This document shows, one piece after another, positions 10,790-23,086 of a DNA stretch of 64,000 bases; position 1 is the stretch's first letter, and every line of letters starts with the position of its first letter. Made by a program: the position numbers and the translations under genes. Source of the stretch: Garcia nutans (Eukaryota; Streptophyta; Magnoliopsida; Malpighiales; Euphorbiaceae); the NCBI GenBank assembly GCA_947685225.1, contig CANTUV010000037.1, positions 30,647,001 to 30,711,000 of the forward strand, written 5' to 3'. A model generated the notes under the pieces. The model was not told the origin of the DNA. It saw only the letters and a list, made by a program, of their open reading frames with translations, and ran no database searches.

Positions 10790-11245
10790 TTTTCTTCTTC
10801 TCCCTTTTCTTTATTTCTCTTATTCTTCCCTTTTCTTTCTCTTCCCTTTTCTTTCTCTTTATTTTCCTTACTCTTCCCTTTCTTTGAGCATTTTATCATT
10901 TTGTCCTTCTTTCTTGTTGGACTATCAAGTACAAAACTTTCAAGAACTGGATGGTCTCCCTCCTTTTCTCCAATTTTGATTGAATCTTTGGTTGCGTTGG
11001 GCCAATTCAAGTAAAAATGTCTTTATGAACCAAATGGAAGCCTTTTGCTGCTTTAGGTAAAAGATAACTTAGTTGGCTTTATGAACCGCCTTTTTAGGTT
11101 TTATTTTTCTTTTTGTTTTTTCCTTTTGTTTTCTTCTTTTTCCTTTTCTTTTTCTTTTCTTTTCTTCTTTTTTCTTCTTTTTTTCTTTTTTTTTCTTTGT
11201 TTTTTTTTCCTTTTGTTTGGTTTTTTTTCTTTTTTTTTGTTTGGG
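10790..11245. repeat. Two long T/C-rich (pyrimidine) tracts
   Basis: Nearly pure CTTTTT/CCCTTTTC runs at about 10790-10880 and 11095-11245, separated by mixed sequence. On the minus strand, the sense of the host element, they are purine-rich. Confidence 0.8.
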
Positions 11246-11390
11246 TTGGTTCTAGCTCAAAAAGAGTTGTCTTATTTGTACTAACTTGGGCTTCCAATAA
11301 TGGATGAGTGGAGTAACATAAATCTTCATTAACAGGGATAAACCATTTGTTACTCTAATGTTGTCTTGATATATTAGAGATATTAAGTGA

Positions 11391-11468
11391 ACTTCAACTA
11401 CCCTTATGGTCTTGAAAACTTCAACTATCCTTATGGTCTTGAGAACTTCAACTATCTTCATAGTCTTG
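11391..11468. repeat. 27-bp tandem repeat, three copies
   Basis: ACTTCAACTA recurs at 11391, 11418 and 11445, exactly 27 bp apart, each followed by a TATGGTCTTGA-like segment. The period is a multiple of three and one minus frame stays open through it (KTIRIVEV-type repeats), but there is no other support for coding. Confidence 0.75.
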
Positions 11469-12119
11469 ACTATTCATTCCTTTCTTTGATCTTTTTGACT
11501 TTTCACCTTTGTGATCATAAGACTTGTCAAAAGTATCACAACAGCTCAAGGTAGGTTGTTGAGGTTATATGCCAATGAAAAGAAAGCTAAAATTTTATGA
11601 AGGCTCAAAGGGAAAACTAGGGATTAATATTTAATTGGGTGGATACTAGTTGTTGGCTAATCAAACAATGCCTAGATCATCTCTCCCTTAAATAAGCAGA
11701 GTTCAATTTTGCCTCGAAAGTTTATCAAAGCATGTTCTAAGACTGACTAAGACCTAGACAAAGATAATTATGTAGGAGCCCTCTCTAAGTAAGCATACAC
11801 AACTCAATGCTATAGAGTAATTCCCTCATCTAGTAAAGTCATTCGAGTCATGATGCCTAGACATATTAATTTATAAACATCGAGCTAAATTCCTCATTCG
11901 TTGAGCACCAAAATGAACAAAGACCAACAAAAATTTATAATGAAAGTAATTTATTCAAACAAATTTAAAATTGAAAAACACGATAGTTCCAAAATATTAA
12001 ATAAAGTAAGATTGAAAAGCAACATTCAAGCTAAGGAAAGTTCATTGAGTTAGGCTTCTTTTCCTTTCACATCTTCAACATTCTCATCTTGAAAAGAGGA
12101 TAAAACAAAATCTTCTTCC

Positions 12120-14511
12120 TGTAATATCATAAAATGTGCCCTAGAAGTTTTAGTATAATTGTTGTTTTATTTGAATTAAAATGTATATGTTATTGGAAAG
12201 AGAAAATAATTTAAAAAGGAGTGTATATGTTGTATATATGGATATATATATATATAACATATACACAAGTCAAATGGATGGTCAAAGGAAGAAGATATTT
12301 ATTTTGGTTATTTATGAAATTACTAAAAAGGGCATGTAAGTGAAAGGAAGTTAAAACAAATAGATGGGGGTATTTAAGTAATTTTCTTTTTGGAATGCTT
12401 GGTGGAGGTTTAAAGAGATGAAAAGCTTGACTTTGTTTCTTCATTTTCTTTTCTTCTCCTTTGGTGGCCGGCCATTATCAAGACAAGAGAGCAAGAAGAA
12501 GGTTTTGAGTTCTAAGATCAAATTGAAGGAGATTTCAAATAAACAAGTTGGAATTTCAAGAAATTTCATTATTTTGGATATGTTGTTGCTTAGTGAGTCT
12601 AGTATTTGAGAAAAATAATTTGGAACCACGTTGATTGAATTTGATTTATGGAATTCACAAAGTTCAGAACTGCTGCCAGGATGCAGGGCAATTGGGGCAG
12701 TCTGGTTGGGTGAACTATTTGACCAGGATTTTGTGTTCAGTTTGATATGAAATTTTAAAGGAATGATTTTAAGATGTAAAACTAAATTCTGTAAAAATTT
12801 TAGAGTTTTTAGTCAAGTAGATTATTTTATACAATTTTTCAAAATAAGGATAAAGTGGAGTCTAAAACCAGAATTTACTATTCATATGGTCATTTTGCTA
12901 ATATTCCTTTTGGATTAGGTTGTGAAGAGGTTGAATTTCCCTAACCTAAGTGTTGAGGATTCTTGGAAGAGTAAGTGTATAGATTGGTGTGAGTTGGTTT
13001 TAAGGTAAGTACAAACTACATTATTGCATACATTCATATGATATTGAGACTTGAGACATATTTGATTATAAATGTGATAAGGAATCTAATGCATTGTGGA
13101 TGTATATTAATAATGTTATGTTTGGTATAATGTGAATGTTGTGATGAGCATGTAAAATATGTGTTAATACCATTGATTATATCCATTTGAATAATGAATT
13201 GATTAATGTGATTTGAAATATAACGAAATGTGAAATGTGCAAGATGTGATGATGAAATGAAATGTGAAAGATATGATGTTATGAAGAGTTACTTTATTGT
13301 GATTTGAGATCATATGAGATGATTGAGGCATGGTTGCCTAATTTGCTTATGAGAATGAAATGAATTGAGAAAGAAATGTATAAAGATATAAATGAAAAGA
13401 ATTTTGTGTTTAATTTGTTATTCAACCTTCAGAGTTCTGGGTTTGGTGGCATGCCTATAAAGTACTGGATAGGTGAAAAGACCGGGTCGTAAGCCGATTC
13501 CAGTTGATAAATGTGAAATGTGAATTATAGTAACAGTCTTGCCGGGTTGAGGATCTCCTTGGTTTATCCGGGTTGAGGTCCAAGAGACTGTGTCTATTTC
13601 AGGTAACAGTCTTGCCAGGTTGAGGATTTCCTCGAGTTTAGCCGAGTTGAGGTCCAAGAGACTGGGTCTGTTACCCTATCCATCGATAGAGAGATATATA
13701 TATATATATGTATCACCTACGGGCTTGATGATTATGATTATGGACCAAAGCAGTAACTCTGAACTTTGAATAACATATTAGTGTCATTTAGGCCCATATT
13801 TGTCTTTGTGTCAATGTAAATCATAAGTGATGAATAAAATGATGAAATGTTGTCTTGAACAATATAAAGATATTATTTGTGAATATTGTCTTAACTATTG
13901 AAATGTGTGACATTAGCATGGCATTAAAGCATCATAGCACTGTAGTTTGTACCACTAAGCCGTTGGCTTAGTGCGAATGTGATTCTTCTCGCAGGTGACA
14001 GGGAAGAACCAGAGAGTTCCTCTAGGCCGAGTCGAGCCTAGATTTTGAAGAGTGAATAGTGGGCTTTAAGATCGAAGACTGACTGCTAAACATGTATAAA
14101 TTTTATGTGTTGTAAAACTTGAGTTTTGATGTATATGAATTTGTAAATATTGTTACTTTCCGTTGCATAGTGAACAAATATTTTATTTACTGTATTTCAT
14201 AATAAACCTTTACTTTATTTTGTACTAGAAGTGTAAATCCTTTTTGCAGGTTGTAGTTGAGGTTATAAGGGGGATTTATTGGAGGTGTACTGAGAATGAT
14301 TTTTTTGCATTGGTTTGTGAAAAAAAATGTTTTCAAAAATCAGAAAAAAACCAGTTTTGTTGACACTTGGGATTAAATTTTTAGGAGAAACTATGGCAAA
14401 ATTTATGTAAAAATCGGAACTAAAATTTGACTAAGTAAAAGTGGTAGCAACATTAGGATAGTGTGGCGCCTCTACTCAGCTTACACACGTAGGTCGAGAA
14501 GGGGTGTTACA
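12120..14511 (+). repeat. 5' LTR of E2
   Basis: 2,392 bp, TG...CA. It has a U3 dyad with 11-bp arms GTGTATATGTT / AACATATACAC (12221-12231 and 12256-12266), a donor-like AAGGTAAGTAC (GT at 13015), two GTAACAG...CTGTTAC-type cassettes (13530-13674), the twin hairpin (13956-13992) and an AATAAA at 14201-14206 as likely poly(A) signal. The upstream donor found in other families is mutated here. Confidence 0.95.
13956..13992 (+). other. Twin hairpin, E2 5' LTR copy
   Basis: Stem 1 TAAGCC / GGCTTA is perfect. Stem 2 GTGCGAA / TTCTCGC keeps five Watson-Crick pairs, one T-G wobble and one mismatch. 37 nt. Confidence 0.7.
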
Positions 14512-14516
14512 ATTTT

Positions 14517-14529
14517 TGGTATCAGAGCC
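14517..14529 (+). other. Primer-binding site of E2 (initiator Met-tRNA)
   Basis: TGGTATCAGAGCC, 5 nt after the 5' LTR end. Confidence 0.93.
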
Positions 14530-14678
14530 TAGGTTTAAGATTCTCAACCTAGGTGAATTGTAAGAAAAAGAATATTTTGATTTTAAAAGTTGGTTTTTGA
14601 ATAAAATACATGTTTTGGTATGGCAGTCTTTGATCTTTAATGAGGAATATTCTGCTGTGTTTGCAGATATAGGTAGTA

Positions 14679-17600
14679 ATGGAGTCCCATTCACGTCAGA
14701 CTGTAGAAGGAAGTGCTGAGAGTGTAGCTCCAGGAGAGAGTAGAGATGGAGCTAGAGTTGACAAAGTTAGTGAGGCACCTGTTTCTGTGCCAGAGAGACC
14801 AGCTGCAGAGGAGGGTCCGCCGGGTTGGTTGAGGCATGTGGTAGAACTATTTAGACAAGTTCCAGTGCAGCCACCACCACCACCACAGCCTCAAATGCCG
14901 GTAAGACATTATGACAAGTTGAGAAAATATGGGGCTGAAGATTTCTTAGGCACTACCGACCCTGCAGTGGCTGAGCAGTGGTTGGATAGGGTACAGAGGA
15001 TATTCATTCAGTTGCAAGCCACTTCGGATGAGAAGTTTGACTATGCCAGATCCCTCCTTCAGAAAGATGCCTATGATTGGTGGAAGACCGTCCCTCATGC
15101 TATGGATGATCCACCTACACTATCTTATAGTGATTTTCTGAGGGAGTTCGAACAGAAATATACTCCGAGGGAGTATAAAGATTTAAAGAAGATGGAATTC
15201 CTGAGTTTGAGGCAAGACAACCGGACGGTGACGGAATATGAGATTGAATACATCCGGTTGAGTCGTTATGCCGGGGGAATTATTTCTGATGAAATAGATA
15301 GGTGCAGAAGGTTTGAAGAGGGATTAAGGCCCTCTATTATGTGCATCGTGGCTGGTTCTCGGTACCAGGATTTCTCTCAGCTTGTTGCAGTAGCTAGAAG
15401 CATTGAGAGAGCACAGAGCATTGCAGCACCTGCTTTTGAGGAGGAGACCAGGGTTAGGAGACCCCAGTTTGAGGCAGGGTCTTCATCTGTGAAGAGGGGG
15501 AGAGGAAGTTTTGTTTCGAGAATCAGTAGGAGTCAGAGACAGCCGGGTAGGTCAGTGCAGTATCAGAGACAGAGATCGAGACCTACACCTTCTATAGCTA
15601 GTGCTCCAACTCCGATGGTTCAGAGATCCATTCCCCCTATATGTGTTCAGTGTGGTGGAAGACATGGGGGTGTTTGTTGGAAATATAGTGGATCAGCTGT
15701 GTGTTTTCTATGTGGATCGCCTGATCATTTTATTAGGGAGTGTCCTGAGATGCAGGAGCACAGGTAGGCTGAGTCTGCAGCCTCTCAACCCAGTGTCAGC
15801 AGAGGTGGTCGAGGAGGTAGAGGTTTCAGTAGGGGTGGTCGATCCGGGTATAGTCAGAGGGAGGATCATCATCCGGAGGTAGTAGGCCAGATGAAGCCGG
15901 ATCTTCTCAGAGGGTGTATGTGATGCAGAGGCAGCCAGATGCTTCAGCAGTTATAGCTGGTACATTTTCTTTATTTGGCATTTCAGTACTTGGTTTGATT
16001 GATCCAGGATCTACTCATTCATATATTAGTGCATCTATCTTGCCTGTGTCTAAATTGCATTCTGAGTCCTTAGGATTTGATGTCTTAGTGACCAATCCTT
16101 TAGGACATAGTGTGGTTGTTAGTAAGGTGCACCGTGATAGTGCAGTTGGGGTGCAAGGTGAGAAGTTTCTTGGTGATCTGATTGAAATGCCTTTCAAAGA
16201 ATATAATTTGATCTTAGGCATGGATTGGTTGTCTAAGCATGAAGCTGTGGTAGATTGTCAAAAGAAATGTGTTACTTTGAGAACTGGTGATGGTAGAAGT
16301 ATATTAGTATCCAGTGAGCAGAGACAACTTGCATCTTTGTTGGTTTCAGCTATAACAGCTAGAAGGTTGATTAGAAAGGGGTGTGATGCTTATCTTGCTC
16401 ATGTGGTGGATACTAGAGTAGCGGGTTCTCAACTTAATAATATAACCACAGTTGCAGATTTTCTGGATGTGTTTCCTGAGGAGTTACCAGGGTTACCCCC
16501 TGAGAGAGAGGTAGAGTTTGGTATCGATTTGTTGCCTGGTACCACTCCCATCTCTATCACTCCTTATAGAATGGCACCTGCTGAATTGAGAGAGTTGAAG
16601 GTGCAGTTGCAGGAGTTGTTGGATAAAGGGTTTATTCGCCCTAGTATTTCTCTGTGGGGAGCTCCTGTGCTGTTTGTGAAGAAGAAGGATGGTACTATGA
16701 GGTTATGCATCGATTATAGGCAATTGAACAAAGTGACTATTAAGAATAAATATCCTTTGCCTAGGATTGATGATCTCTTTGATCAATTAAAGGGAGCAGC
16801 GGTGTTTTTCAAAATTGATTTGAGATCAGGGTACCATCAATTGAGGGTTAGAGCTGAAGATGTTTCTAAGACAGCTTTCCGCATAAAATATGGGCATTAT
16901 GAGTTCTTGGTAATGCCTTTTATTGACGAATGCACCTGCAGCTTTCATGGATTTGATGAATAGGGTGTTTAGGCCCTATCTGGATCAGTTTGTGGTGGTT
17001 TTCATCGATGATATTTTGGTGTATTCACGTAATGAGGAGGAGCATGACAAGCATCTGCAAATGGTATTACAGATCTTGAGAGAGAAGCAATTGTATGCTA
17101 AGCTGTCAAAGTGTGAGTTTTGGCTTGACCAAGTAACTTTTCTCGGTCATATAGTTTCAGCAGATGGTATAAGAGTTGATCCGAGTAAAGTTGAGGCCAT
17201 TTTGAATTGGAGTCCACCAAAGTCAGTGACTGAAGTTAGAAGTTTTCTGGGTTTGGCAGGCTATTATCGAAGGTTTGTGAAAGGTTTTTCTTCGATAGCT
17301 ACTCCACTCACCAGATTGCTTTGAAAGGGAGTTAGATTTGTGTGGACAGATCAGTGTCAAGCTAGTTTTGATCAGTTGAAAGAAATGTTGACTCAAGCAC
17401 CTGTTCTTACTTTACCCGTGGAAGATAAACCTTATGTAATTTATAGTGATGCTTCACATAATGGTTTAGGATGTGTCTTGATGCAAGAGGGTAAAGTTGT
17501 AGCTTATGCTTCTCGGCATTTGAAGTCGCATGAGCTCAATTATCCAACACATGATCTGGAATTGGCAGCTATAGTATTTGCTTTGAAGATTTGGCGACAC

Positions 17601-19331
17601 TACTTATATGGAGAGAAATGTTTTATTTATACGGATCACAAAAGTTTGAAATATTTGGGTGTTCAGAAGGAGCTGAATCTTCGGCAAAGGCGATGGTTAG
17701 AACTGATTAAAGACTACGATTGTTTGATTGATTACCATCCTGGTAAGGCAAATGTAGTTGCTGATGCCTTGAGTCGGAAGTCTCTGGCAGGTTTGGCTAT
17801 TTATTCGCTCTCGTTGCTTGTTGAGTTGAGAACGTTACATGCTAGTTTTGAAGCATGTGATGATGGTGCATTGTTGGCTCAGATGCAATTGAGACTAGTA
17901 TTGTTGGATCAGATTAAGGAGGCTCAATTGACAGATGAGAAAATTCAGAAGATTGTTTCAGATTGCCAAAACGGGGAGAGCCGAGATTTCTTTGTGAGAA
18001 GTGATGGTAGCCTTTGGTTTAAGGATAGATTGTGTGTTCCTGATGACGCTAAATTGAGAAAGGTTATTTTGGAGGAAGCATACCAATCGGTTTTTACTAT
18101 GCATCCGGAAAGTACAAAGATGTACCATGATTTGAAACAGCATTATTGGTGGTCAGGTATGAAAAGAGACATAGCGGAGTTTGTATCCAAATGTCTCACT
18201 TGTTAGAGGGTTAAAGCTGAGCATCAAGTTCCAACTGGGTTGCTTCAACCTTTATCAGTGCCCGAATGGAAATGGGAGAGAGTGACAATGGATTTTGTGT
18301 CTGGTTTACCTTTGACACAGAGGAAGCATGATGCTATTTGGGTGATTGTTGATAGGTTGACAAAGACAGCTCATTTTCTTCCGGTTCAGATGGACTATTC
18401 ACTTAAGAAATTGGCTGAGCTGTATATTAGTGAGATAGTGAAGTTGCATGGAGTTCCAATTTCTTTAGTGTCTGATCGAGATACTAGATTTACTTCAAGA
18501 TTTTGGAAGAGTTTACATGGTGCTTTGGGTTCTCGATTGCATTTTAGCACTGCTTTTCATCCGCAGACAGATGGGCAGTCAGAGAGAGTGATACAGATTA
18601 TTGAGGATATGTTGAGAAGCTGTGTCATTGATTTCTCTGGAAGTTGGGACAGATTTTTGCTACTTGTAGAATTTGCTTACAACAACAGTCATCAAACCAG
18701 TATTGGCATGGCACCATTTGAGGCATTGTATGGAAGAAGATGTAGAATGCCTCTATGTTGGAATGAAGTTAGAGAGGGCAAGTTAATTGGTCCTGATTTG
18801 GTTAAAGAAATTGAAGAGAAAGTGAAGATAATTCAGGATCGGTTAAAGACAGCTTCAGATTGACAGAAATATTATTCAGATTTGAAGAGAAGAGACATAG
18901 AATTTGATGTTGGAAATAAAGTATTTTTAAAAGTGTCTCCTTGGAAAAAGATATTGAGATTTGGTCATAGAGGGAAGCTGAGTCCTCGTTTAATTGGACC
19001 ATATAAAATTCTAGAAAGAGTTGGGCCAGTTGCTTATCGTCTTGCTTTGCCACCTGAGTTGGATAGAATCCATAATGTATTCCATGTTTCTATGTTGTGG
19101 AGGTATAAATTGGATCCATCTCATATCTTGCCAATTGAATCCATTGAAGTGAGTTCGGATTTGACATTTGAAGAAGAACCAGTTGCTATTTTGGCACATG
19201 AAGTGAAAGAATTGAGAAATAAGAAAGTGCCATTGGTGAAAGTTCTATGGAAGAATCATGGGAGAGAAGAGGCAACTTGGGAGAGCGAGCAAGCAATGCA
19301 AGATTAGTATCCTCAACTGTTTCAGACATAA
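14679..19331 (+). pseudogene. gag-pol: E2 gag-pol polyprotein, multiply broken
   Basis: Starts at ATG 14679 (MESHSRQTVEG) and ends at TAA 19329-19331. Gag, zinc knuckle (CFLCGSPDHFIREC), protease, RT, RNase H, integrase and chromodomain-like tail are all recognisable in order. Breaks: TAG 15765-15767 after the knuckle; a 1-bp deletion near 15855-15864; a 2-bp deletion near 16919-16927 that destroys the FGLTNAP part of RT and restores the frame; TGA 17322-17324; TAG 18204-18206 right after the integrase zinc finger; TGA 18861-18863; TAG 19305-19307 near the C-terminus. All five stops are explained by C-to-T at CAG or CGA. No functional Pol is expected; a Gag of 362 residues could still be made. 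Confidence 0.95.
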
Positions 19332-19364
19332 TATCAGGTAATTTCGAGGACGAAATTTCTTTTT

Positions 19365-19377
19365 AGAGGGGAAGAAT
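19365..19377 (+). other. Polypurine tract of E2
   Basis: AGAGGGGAAGAAT directly before the 3' LTR, one G-to-A change from E1. Confidence 0.85.
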
Positions 19378-21763
19378 TGTTATATCCCAAAATGTGCCCT
19401 AGAAGTTTTAGTATAATTGTTGTTTTATTTGAATTAAAATGTATATGTTATTGGAAAGAGAAAATAATTTAAAAAAGAGTGTATATGTTGTATATATGGA
19501 TATATATACATATACACAAGTCAAATGGATGGTCAAAGGAAGAAGATATTTATTTTGGTTATTTATGAAATTACTAAAAAGGGCATGTAAGTGAAAAGAA
19601 GTTAAAACAAATAGATGGGGGTATTTAAGTAATTTTCTTTTTGGAATGCTCGGTGGAGGTTTAAAGAGATGAAAAGCTTGACTTTGTTTCTTCATTTTCT
19701 TTTCTTCTCCTTTGGTGGCCGGCCATTATCAAGACAAGAGAGCAAGAAGAAGGTTTTGAGTTCTAAGATCAAATTGAAGGAGATTTCAAATAAACAAGTT
19801 GGAATTTCAAGAAATTTCATTATTTTGGATATGTTGTTGCTTAGTGAGTCTAGTATTTGAGAAAAATAATTTGGAACCACGTTGATTGAATTTGATTTAT
19901 GGAATTCACAAAGTTCAGAACTGCTGCCAGGATGCAGGGCAATTGGGGCAGTCTGGTTGGGTGAACTATTTGACCAGGATTTTGTGTTCAGTTTGATCTG
20001 AAATTTTAAAGGAATGATTTTAAGATGTAAAACTAAATTCTGTAAAAATTTTAGAGTTTTTAGTCAAGTAGATTATTTTATACAATTTTTCAAAATAAGG
20101 ATAAAGTGGAGTCTAAAACCAGAATTTACTATTCATATGGTCATTTTGCTAATATTCCTTTTGGATTAGGTTGTGAAGAGGTTGAATTGCCCTAACCTAA
20201 GTGTTGAGGATTCTTGGAAGAGTAAGTGTATAGATTGGTGTGAGTTGGTTTTAAGGTAAGTACAAACTACATTATTGCATACATTCATATGATATTGAGA
20301 CTTGAGACATATTTGATTATAAATGTGATAAGGAATCTAATGCATTGTGGATGTATATTAATAATGTTATGTTTGGTATAATGTGAATGTTGTGATGAGC
20401 ATGTAAAATATGTGTTAATGCCATTGATTATATCCATTTGAATAATGAATTGATTAATGTGATTTGAAATTTAACGAAATGTGAAATGTGCAAGATGTGA
20501 TGATGAAATGAAATGTGAAAGATATGATGTTATGAAGAGTTACTTTATTGTGATTTGAGATCATATGAGATGATTGAGGCGTGGTTGCCTAATTTGCTTA
20601 TGAGAATGAAATGAATTGAGAAAGAAATGTATAAAGATATAAATGAAAAGAATTTTGTGTTTAATTTGTTATTCAACCTTCAGAGTTCTGGGTTTGGTGG
20701 CATGCCTATAAAGTACTGGATAGGTGAAAAGACCAGGTCGTAAGCCGATTCCAGTTGATAAATGTGAAATGTGAATTATAGTAACAGTCTTGCCGGGTTG
20801 AGGATCTCCTTGGTTTATCCAGGTTGAGGTCCAAGAGACTGGGTCTGTTATAGGTAACAGTCTTGCCAGGTTGAGGATTTCCTCGAGTTTAGCCGAGTTG
20901 AGGTCCAAGAGACTGGGTCTGTTACCCTATCCATGGATAGAGATATATATATATATATATATGTATCACCTACGGGCTTGATGATTATGATTATGGACCA
21001 AAGTAGTAACTCTGAACTTTGAATAACATATTAGTGTCGTTTGGGCCCATATTTGTCTTTGTGTCAATGTAAATCATAAGTGATGAATAAAATGATGAAA
21101 TGTAGTCTTGAACAATATAAAGATATTATTTGTGAATATTGTCTTAACTATTGAAATGTGTGACATTAGCATGGCATTAAAGCATCATAGCATTGTAGTT
21201 TGTACCACTAAGTCGTTGGCTTAGCGCGAATGTGATTCTTCGCGCAGGTGACAGGGAAGAACCAGAGAGTTCCTCTAGGCCGAGTCGAGCCTAGATTTTG
21301 AAGAGTGAATAGTGGGCTTTAAGATCGAAGACTGATTGCCAAACATGTATAAATTTTATGTGTTGTAAAACTTGAGTTTTGATGTATATGAATTTGTAAA
21401 TATTGTTACTTTCCGTTGCATAGTGAACAAATATTTTATCTACTGTATTTCATAATAAACCTTTACTTTATTTTGTACTAGAAGTGTAAATCTTTTTTGC
21501 AGGTTGTAGTTGAGGTTATAAGGGGGATTTATTGGAGGTGTACTGAGAATGATTTTTTTGCATTGGTTTGTGAAAAAAATGTTTTCAAAAATCAGAAAAA
21601 AACCAGTTTTGTCGACCCTTGGGAATAAATTTTTAGGCGAAACTATGGCAAAATTTTTATAAAAATCGGAACTAAAATTTGACTAAGTAAAAGTGGTAGC
21701 AACATTAGGATAGTGTGGCGCCTCTACTCAGCTTACACACGTAGGTCGGGAAGGGGTGTTACA
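19378..21763 (+). repeat. 3' LTR of E2
   Basis: 2,386 bp. The donor-like site is kept (GT at 20256). A short deletion in the U3 dyad near 19500-19515 shortens its second arm. Confidence 0.95.
21209..21245 (+). other. Twin hairpin, E2 3' LTR copy
   Basis: Stem 1 TAAGTC / GGCTTA pairs fully with one T-G wobble. Stem 2 GCGCGAA / TTCGCGC is perfect with an 8-nt loop. 37 nt. Confidence 0.75.
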
Positions 21764-22567
21764 CTTCCAATCCTTTTCCCACCATAAAGGTTGCTGATGA
21801 GGATTTCCAGTGCCATTGTACTTAGCAAATGATGTCATCTTGAATTTATAAGGGACCTCTTCATCTTGTTCAAATAACTTGTCAACTTCGAACATCTCTT
21901 CGGTTTTCAGCTTCTTCTCAAATTTCTTTTCTAAATTAGCAATCATCTTTTCAACATCGGATGTCTCGGTCTTTTCAATAGTTACCTTCTCAACAGCCTT
22001 CGGTTCTTTCTTATCTTGAAGATCTTGGTAGTATTGAGCCCAATCATCATCATCAATGATCACCTTCTCATCATCAAAAGATGCTTCATCAATTTTTGTC
22101 TTCCCTTTGTCCTTTGGCTTCTTAGTGCTAACAGAAGCCTCGACATGATTCTCTAAGATTGCAGTCAATTGATTCCTCATGGTCCCAGCTAGGGCCTCTT
22201 TTATTTCTTCCATCTTGGCATTGAGGGCTTCATCCACCATTCTTTGAATTTGTTCGGGCTCTATTGTTCTTGGTGAGCAAGCGATTGAGTCGTTGCCAGA
22301 TATCTCGTCTCCGGCGTAGGTCAGATTGTAAGCTTTTGAACTATCATAATCCAGGGCTGTGAGCCAGAGAGGATTAATGAGATGAGATGCAAATGTATGC
22401 ATATATGCATGTATGCACAAACAACAAGTAAGGATAAATAGGACGTTCTTTCCAACCTTATAACATCCACACACGAATGGCGAGTCTCTTTCCCTAGGTA
22501 TATGGTTAACAAAATACCAACATGGGGTACCTTGCTTTCGAATAATTCCCTCGGACGTTTCAACCAA
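21764..22567 (-). pseudogene. gag: Gag-like fragment, probably Tat/Ogre lineage
   Basis: A minus-strand frame of about 265 codons cut at its C-terminal side by E2 at 21763/21764. The second half looks like a real protein: acidic and lysine-rich, probably coiled coil (EPEQIQRMVDEALNAKMEE, then EKMIANLEKKFEKKLK), followed by VPYKFKMTSFAKYNGTGNP. That segment resembles the start of the Retrotrans_gag domain in Tat/Ogre-type elements, where a phrase of the type KFKxxxFxKYxGTxxP precedes the capsid core. The first 90 or so residues, cysteine-rich and not gag-like, may be leader. The frame runs beyond the E2 junction on the other side (12114 leftward) only briefly. The lineage assignment rests on this motif and on the primer-binding site at 25837-25854. 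Confidence 0.5.
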
Positions 22568-23086
22568 TAGTTATATTTTCAAAAATGGAAATCAATCCAT
22601 GATAATTCCCATTAATTAGGTTTTAATCCATTCAACCAACCAAAGTAGCTTTTATGCTATATTGGATTAAAACAAAATTAAGAGGCTTATTATAAATAGA
22701 TTTCTCACTTGAAAAGAGGTAACTAGTGGTTCATGCCAAAAACAAGCCCATAGTTAATTTATTCTTAGTGTAAACTAGGCCCACAATTGATTTTTGGTAT
22801 TTCATAATTGACCTAAATATTTTTGCAAGCTCTTTGTAAAAAATGGTTGGGTGAAAATAATTTTGTTTCTAAGCCCATTGTAAAAGATTTTAGAAAAATG
22901 GATTTTGGGCTTAGTATTTAGGCCATGGGCCAAAGAATTTTTTGACTTGTTTTTAGAAAAAATCTTATGTCCAAAGACCATCTTGAAAAATTTTGAAAAT
23001 ATCTTTGGTCTTTTGGATTTTAAAGAAAAATTTATTTTGAGCTTACAATATACTTAGGTCATATTAGAAAAAGAACAAACCAAATA
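22568..23086 (-). other. Probable leader of the Tat-like element, no gene seen
   Basis: AT-rich sequence between the gag-like fragment and solo LTR 1. TTTTGGGCTTA/GGCCC-type short repeats and no open frame. Confidence 0.4.

Larger units (their letters stand above)
10217..12114. other. Host sequence between E1 and E2, no gene seen
   Basis: Probable internal sequence of the old Tat/Ogre-like element, in which E2 then inserted. There is no convincing protein. It holds two pyrimidine tracts (about 10790-10880 and 11095-11245) and a 27-bp triplet repeat at 11391-11468. Frames across the tracts (runs of F/L/S on plus, K/E on minus) are composition artefacts. Confidence 0.5.
12120..21763 (+). mobile_element. 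E2: complete Tekay/Del-type chromovirus, degenerate
   Basis: 9,644 bp, flanked by TSD CTTCC (12115-12119 and 21764-21768). Parts in order: 5' LTR 12120-14511, primer-binding site 14517-14529, gag-pol remnant 14679-19331, purine tract 19365-19377, 3' LTR 19378-21763. I counted more than 30 substitutions between the LTRs, making it the oldest of the complete elements here. Its protein is closest to E4, while the downstream half of its LTR is closest to E3, a mosaic pattern. Confidence 0.96.

Noticed and set aside
11081..11307. Overlapping frames rich in F/L on plus and K/E on minus
   Set aside because: They are produced by the pyrimidine tract and have no protein-like composition.
12418..12609. 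63-residue frame in the E2 LTR, repeated at 19669-19860
   Set aside because: Same reasoning: LTR duplication, no recognisable domain, and not kept in other families.
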